From an uncultured Granulosicoccaceae bacterium (GTDB lineage Bacteria > Pseudomonadota > Gammaproteobacteria > CALCKW01): a stretch of DNA of 9,176 nt. Shown here piece by piece: positions 6,464-9,176 of this stretch. The notes beneath the pieces are model-generated. The model had not been told where the DNA came from. It did no database searches and was given only the letters and a program-made list of their open reading frames with translations. A program made the translations under genes and the position numbers. The DNA lies in contig CALDHJ010000335.1 of NCBI GenBank assembly GCA_937941555.1, positions 1-9,176 on the forward strand. The letters are read 5' to 3'. The stretch's first letter is position 1. Each line of letters starts with the position of its first letter.

Positions 6464-7654
6464 ATGAACGACGTCTCCGCAACCGAGAAAGCACGCAAAT
6501 ACGCGTTCGAGCTGATGCACATGCTGGCCCGCCACAACGGCTCGGACTTGTATGTGTCCGCTGGTGCGCCGCCGATGATTCGCATCAATGGCGAACTGCG
6601 GCCTGTCAGTGAAGAGAAGCTGATGCCGCCGCAGACGCTTGCGTTGGTCACGTCCCTGATGGATCAGCGCTTGCGCGATGAATTCATGGAGACCAACGAA
6701 GCAAACTTCGCGGTGTCCGTACCCGACGTATCGCGGTTCCGGATCAACGCCTTTGTCCAGCGCGGCAGCGTGTCCATGGTGGTTCGTCAGATCGCCACCC
6801 GCATACCACTGCTCGAAGAGCTCGGCATGCCAGCGGTTCTCAAAGAGACTGTCATGGCCAAGCGTGGTCTGGTGTTCCTGGTCGGGGCTACCGGTCAGGG
6901 TAAGTCAACCACGCTTGCATCACTGATCGACCACCGCAATCGCACATCGTCCGGGCACATCGTGACCATCGAGGACCCGGTTGAGTATATCCACGCGCAC
7001 AAGAAAAGCATTGTCAGCCAGCGCGAAGTCGGCATGGATACCGACAACTTTCACGTTGCTTTGAAAAACGCACTGCGGCAGGCCCCCGACGTCATCCTGA
7101 TTGGTGAGGTGCGCGACCGCGAGGCAATGGAGCGGGCGATGGAAATCGCCGAGACCGGTCACCTCGCGCTGTGCACATTGCACGCGAACTCGACCAACCA
7201 CGCACTCGAGCGTGTCGCGAGTTTCTTCCCGAAAGAAGACCGCCAACGCCTTCTTTACGAGTTGTCACTCACCGTGCGGGCCATTGTGTCTCAGCGACTG
7301 ATTCGAAAGGTCGATGGCGACAGCCGCGTGCCCGCGGTCGAAATCATGATGAATACCCCGCTCATGACCGAACTGATCGCCAAAGGGGATCAGGCTGCGA
7401 TCAAGGCCCTGATGGGCAAGTCGCGCGAACTCGGTATGCAGACCTTTGACCAGTCCCTGTTCGAGTTGATCAAGAACGGCGATATCACCGAAGAAGAGGG
7501 GCTGCGTAACTCGGATTCAGCCAACGACCTTCGTATCCGTTTGAAGCTTGCGGACACGGGTGATGCCGATTCGCTGAGTGAGGGGATCGAGCTGGCGGAA
7601 GACGAAGATCCGCTGGACGGTACGTCCGCCCAGATGATTCGAGGGCGCCGTTGA
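6464..7654 (+). CDS. pilU: Type IV pilus accessory retraction ATPase PilU
   Basis: 396 residues if started at the ATG at 6464, which has AGAGG seven bases upstream. An adjacent in-frame GTG at 6461 is too close to that site. PilU is the PilT paralogue that works with PilT to strengthen retraction. The N-terminal domain shows the same plan (NGSDLYVSAGAPPMIRINGE, 25-44). The core has Walker A GATGQGKST (141-149, Lys147), TIEDPVEY (168-175), PDVILIGEVRDREAME (208-223) and the His box IAETGHLALCTLHANS (228-243). Where PilT has AIRNLIRE, PilU has TPLMTELIAKG (298-308), as expected for this paralogue. A polar, acidic tail after about residue 345 (SEGIELAEDEDPLDG, 372-386) extends beyond PilT and is usual for PilU. 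The Gln145 in the P-loop, where Ser is common, is a small oddity. It is the last gene before a strong terminator-like hairpin. Confidence 0.97.
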   Translation: MNDVSATEKARKYAFELMHMLARHNGSDLYVSAGAPPMIRINGELRPVSEEKLMPPQTLALVTSLMDQRLRDEFMETNEANFAVSVPDVSRFRINAFVQRGSVSMVVRQIATRIPLLEELGMPAVLKETVMAKRGLVFLVGATGQGKSTTLASLIDHRNRTSSGHIVTIEDPVEYIHAHKKSIVSQREVGMDTDNFHVALKNALRQAPDVILIGEVRDREAMERAMEIAETGHLALCTLHANSTNHALERVASFFPKEDRQRLLYELSLTVRAIVSQRLIRKVDGDSRVPAVEIMMNTPLMTELIAKGDQAAIKALMGKSRELGMQTFDQSLFELIKNGDITEEEGLRNSDSANDLRIRLKLADTGDADSLSEGIELAEDEDPLDGTSAQMIRGRR

Positions 7655-7675
7655 GTCGCTGTCGAGGTCTCTGAC

Positions 7676-7713
7676 CAACGCAAAACGGGATCTTCGGATC
7701 CCGTTTTGCGTTG
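7676..7713. terminator. Strong bidirectional terminator hairpin between pilU and pyrX
   Basis: CAACGCAAAACGGGATC and GATCCCGTTTTGCGTTG are exact inverted copies, 17 bp each, around a TTCG tetraloop, which is among the most stable RNA loops. The inner part (AAAACGGGATC-TTCG-GATCCCGTTTT) has the A-tract/GC stem/T-tract form of a two-way intrinsic terminator. It sits centrally in the 89-base gap between two converging genes: pilU ends 21 bases to the left and pyrX ends 30 bases to the right. On the minus strand the loop reads CGAA, so it may work best for pilT-pilU. Confidence 0.9.
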
Positions 7714-7743
7714 CGGCGCGCGAACTGCGATGGAGTTGGACTG

Positions 7744-9000
7744 TCAGGCGCGCTGGTAGACACCGTGTTGCACTGTTGCGCGAACTCGCCCTTGCAGTGT
7801 GCGGCCCTGCCACGGTGAGTGCGATGCGCTGCTGTGCAACTGATCGGCTTCATGGCGCCACGTGTGCTCCGGATCAAACACGCAGATATCCGCGACATCA
7901 CCGGGGCCGAGCGAGCCGCAACCGAGCTGCAGCGCCGAGGCCGGTCCTGTGGTGAGCCACGTCAACGCCTGGCCTTCGGATACGCCCAGCTCGCGGCCAA
8001 GGGCCAACACGGCGGGCAGTAGCGCATCGAATGTGGCGCCGCCAGCTTCTGCCGATTGAAAGGGCGCCAGGCAGTCATCGACACTCAGTGGATTGTGGTC
8101 GGAGCAGATCGCATCCAGTGTGCCATCAACCAATGCCGCGCAGAGCGCATCGCGGTCAGCTGCACTGCGCAGTGGTGGCCAGGTCTTGAATCGGTTGTCG
8201 AACCCAGCCAAGGCGGAGTCGTCAAAGACCGCGTGATTCAGGCTGGTGTCGGCAGACACCGGTAGCCCCTCGCGTTTTGCCTGGCGGACAAGCTCGACAC
8301 CGCGGGCAGACGAGAGTTTGGTGAAATGCAAGCACGCACCGGTCTCCCGACACAGCTCGAGCCAGCACGACACTGACACGGTCTCTGCGCTCACGGGCAA
8401 ACCTGGCAAGCCGAGTCGATGGGCCATGGCTCCCTCGTGAACGCAGCCCTCTGCCGCGAGCCACGGATCATTAGGTTGCACCACAATGCGCAGGTTGTAG
8501 TTGCTGGCATAGGACGCCGCGCGTGCGAGTACACGCAGGTCACGGCTGCTGCCGTCCGCATTGCTGAACGCGATACAGCCGGCCTCCGACAGTGTCGCAA
8601 GCTCACTCAGCTGTTCGCCGGCCAGTCCCGCTGTCAATGCGCCGATCGGCAAAACACGGCTGCTCCCAGTGGCATCGGCGAGACGACTCAGTTGTTCGAG
8701 TGCGGCAACGCTGTCGAGCACCGGGTTTGTGTCCGGCATCAGACACAGTGTGGTGATGCCGTTCTGTCTCGCAGCTTGCAACTGGGCTGCGCGTTGCAGA
8801 ATCGAGCGGTTGCGCGGTGCGAGTCGGCCGTGCAGGTCGACCAGGCCGGGCACGACCCAGCACCCCGAAACATCGATCACGTCGCCGTTCGATGACAGGG
8901 TCTCCGCGATGCGGCCGTCTTCAATCGTGATATCGGCGACCGTGTCGCGGCCGCTGCGGGGGTCGATGACGCGTCCCCCGGTGAGCGTGAGTGCTGTCAT
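7744..9000 (-). CDS. pyrX: Inactive dihydroorotase-like subunit of aspartate transcarbamoylase (PyrX / PyrC')
   Basis: 418 residues with the amidohydrolase/class I dihydroorotase layout: a small beta domain ([14 protein letters not shown], 6-19), PGLVDLH (51-57), the barrel, and a C-terminal beta part ([13 protein letters not shown], 366-378). Ligands of active DHOases are missing. The H-x-H pair is His57-Gly-Arg59, the following substrate arginine is Ala61, the FSDDG loop is FSNADG (145-150), and the barrel histidine of the H-x-E-D motif is Gln175 in VVQPND (173-178). His225 and the SDH at 300-302 remain. In Pseudomonas such proteins (PyrC') are catalytically dead and form a dodecamer with PyrB, which needs them for activity. 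The gene overlaps pyrB by ATGA (8997-9000), supporting that role here. A separate active PyrC must exist elsewhere. The start is the ATG at 8998-9000. Confidence 0.92.
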   Translation of the reverse strand: MTALTLTGGRVIDPRSGRDTVADITIEDGRIAETLSSNGDVIDVSGCWVVPGLVDLHGRLAPRNRSILQRAAQLQAARQNGITTLCLMPDTNPVLDSVAALEQLSRLADATGSSRVLPIGALTAGLAGEQLSELATLSEAGCIAFSNADGSSRDLRVLARAASYASNYNLRIVVQPNDPWLAAEGCVHEGAMAHRLGLPGLPVSAETVSVSCWLELCRETGACLHFTKLSSARGVELVRQAKREGLPVSADTSLNHAVFDDSALAGFDNRFKTWPPLRSAADRDALCAALVDGTLDAICSDHNPLSVDDCLAPFQSAEAGGATFDALLPAVLALGRELGVSEGQALTWLTTGPASALQLGCGSLGPGDVADICVFDPEHTWRHEADQLHSSASHSPWQGRTLQGRVRATVQHGVYQRA

Positions 9001-9176
9001 GGATTGGCCTCCGCGAGGCTGCTGTTGCCAACCACAATGGACATCACGGCCATGCGCACGGCGAGGCCATAGGTGACCTGTTGCAAGATCACCGACTGTG
9101 GTCCGTCGGCCACACTCGAGGCGATCTCGACACCCCGGTTGATTGGGCCCGGGTGCATCACGATGGCGTCGGGCTT
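8997..9176 (-). CDS. pyrB: Aspartate carbamoyltransferase catalytic subunit PyrB, C-terminal 59 residues only
   Basis: The gene enters from the right edge, and only its 3' end is in the window. PyrB condenses carbamoyl phosphate with L-aspartate to give N-carbamoyl-L-aspartate, the first committed step of pyrimidine synthesis. The diagnostic C-terminal stretch is present: [20 protein letters not shown], in which HPGPINRG is the conserved loop of the aspartate domain in this family. A closing helix follows ([19 protein letters not shown]), typical of class A and B PyrB proteins. Its TGA lies inside the pyrX start region (ATGA overlap), so the two are translationally coupled. pyrR often precedes pyrB in Pseudomonas relatives but would lie outside the window. 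Confidence 0.95.
   Translation of the reverse strand, partial: KPDAIVMHPGPINRGVEIASSVADGPQSVILQQVTYGLAVRMAVMSIVVGNSSLAEANP

Noticed and set aside
7485..7901. Minus-strand open frames spanning the pilU/pyrX junction
   Set aside because: They run through the terminator hairpin and are out of frame with both recognised genes; the products look like GC-rich shadow translation.
8419..9076. Long plus-strand open frames opposite pyrX (8419-8895, 8561-9076)
   Set aside because: They are antisense to a well-recognised gene in GC-rich DNA, with no family resemblance and no ribosome site.
1..9176. A novel defence, mobile or CRISPR system
   Set aside because: Every gene but one belongs to a known housekeeping, pilus or secretion family in a largely conserved order. 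No integrase, transposase, repeat array or toxin-like pair is visible.

Overview
This window looks like ordinary chromosomal DNA of a GC-rich (about 60% by eye) gammaproteobacterium. The block yggT-proC-(tal)-yggS divergent from pilT-pilU, followed by an opposing pyrB-pyrX pair, resembles the arrangement known in Pseudomonas. There yggT, proC, yggS, pilT and pilU are adjacent, and pyrC' and pyrB lie a few genes away. Type IV pilus retraction ATPases, a type II secretion gene and a PyrX-type pseudo-dihydroorotase all fit this assignment. The species cannot be named from the sequence.

Layout from left to right. On the minus strand are the 5' part of gspC (type II secretion, running off the left edge), a small HU-family DNA-binding protein with a lysine/alanine-rich tail, and an unrecognised exported protein. 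Next comes a tightly packed run read right to left as yggS, tal, proC, yggT. On the plus strand, from 5409, are pilT and pilU, transcribed away from yggS across a gap of about 120 bp. A very strong symmetric hairpin with a TTCG loop at 7676-7713 separates pilU from the converging minus-strand pair pyrB (3' end only) and pyrX.

How the genes relate. pilT and pilU encode the two hexameric motors that retract type IV pili. pyrB and pyrX overlap by ATGA and would encode the catalytic subunit and the inactive DHOase-like scaffold subunit of a Pseudomonas-type aspartate transcarbamoylase. tal, proC and yggT are joined by 1- and 4-base overlaps, so they are almost certainly one transcript, probably headed by yggS. 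YggS (PLP homeostasis) and ProC (proline synthesis) are neighbours in many bacteria. The transaldolase between them is the least expected member of the block.

I see no mobile element, phage gene, CRISPR array, tRNA or rRNA, and no convincing new multi-gene system. The points most worth a second look are the transaldolase insertion, the loss of several metal ligands in PyrX, the unusual HU protein with inverted repeats upstream, and the uncharacterised exported protein after yggT.
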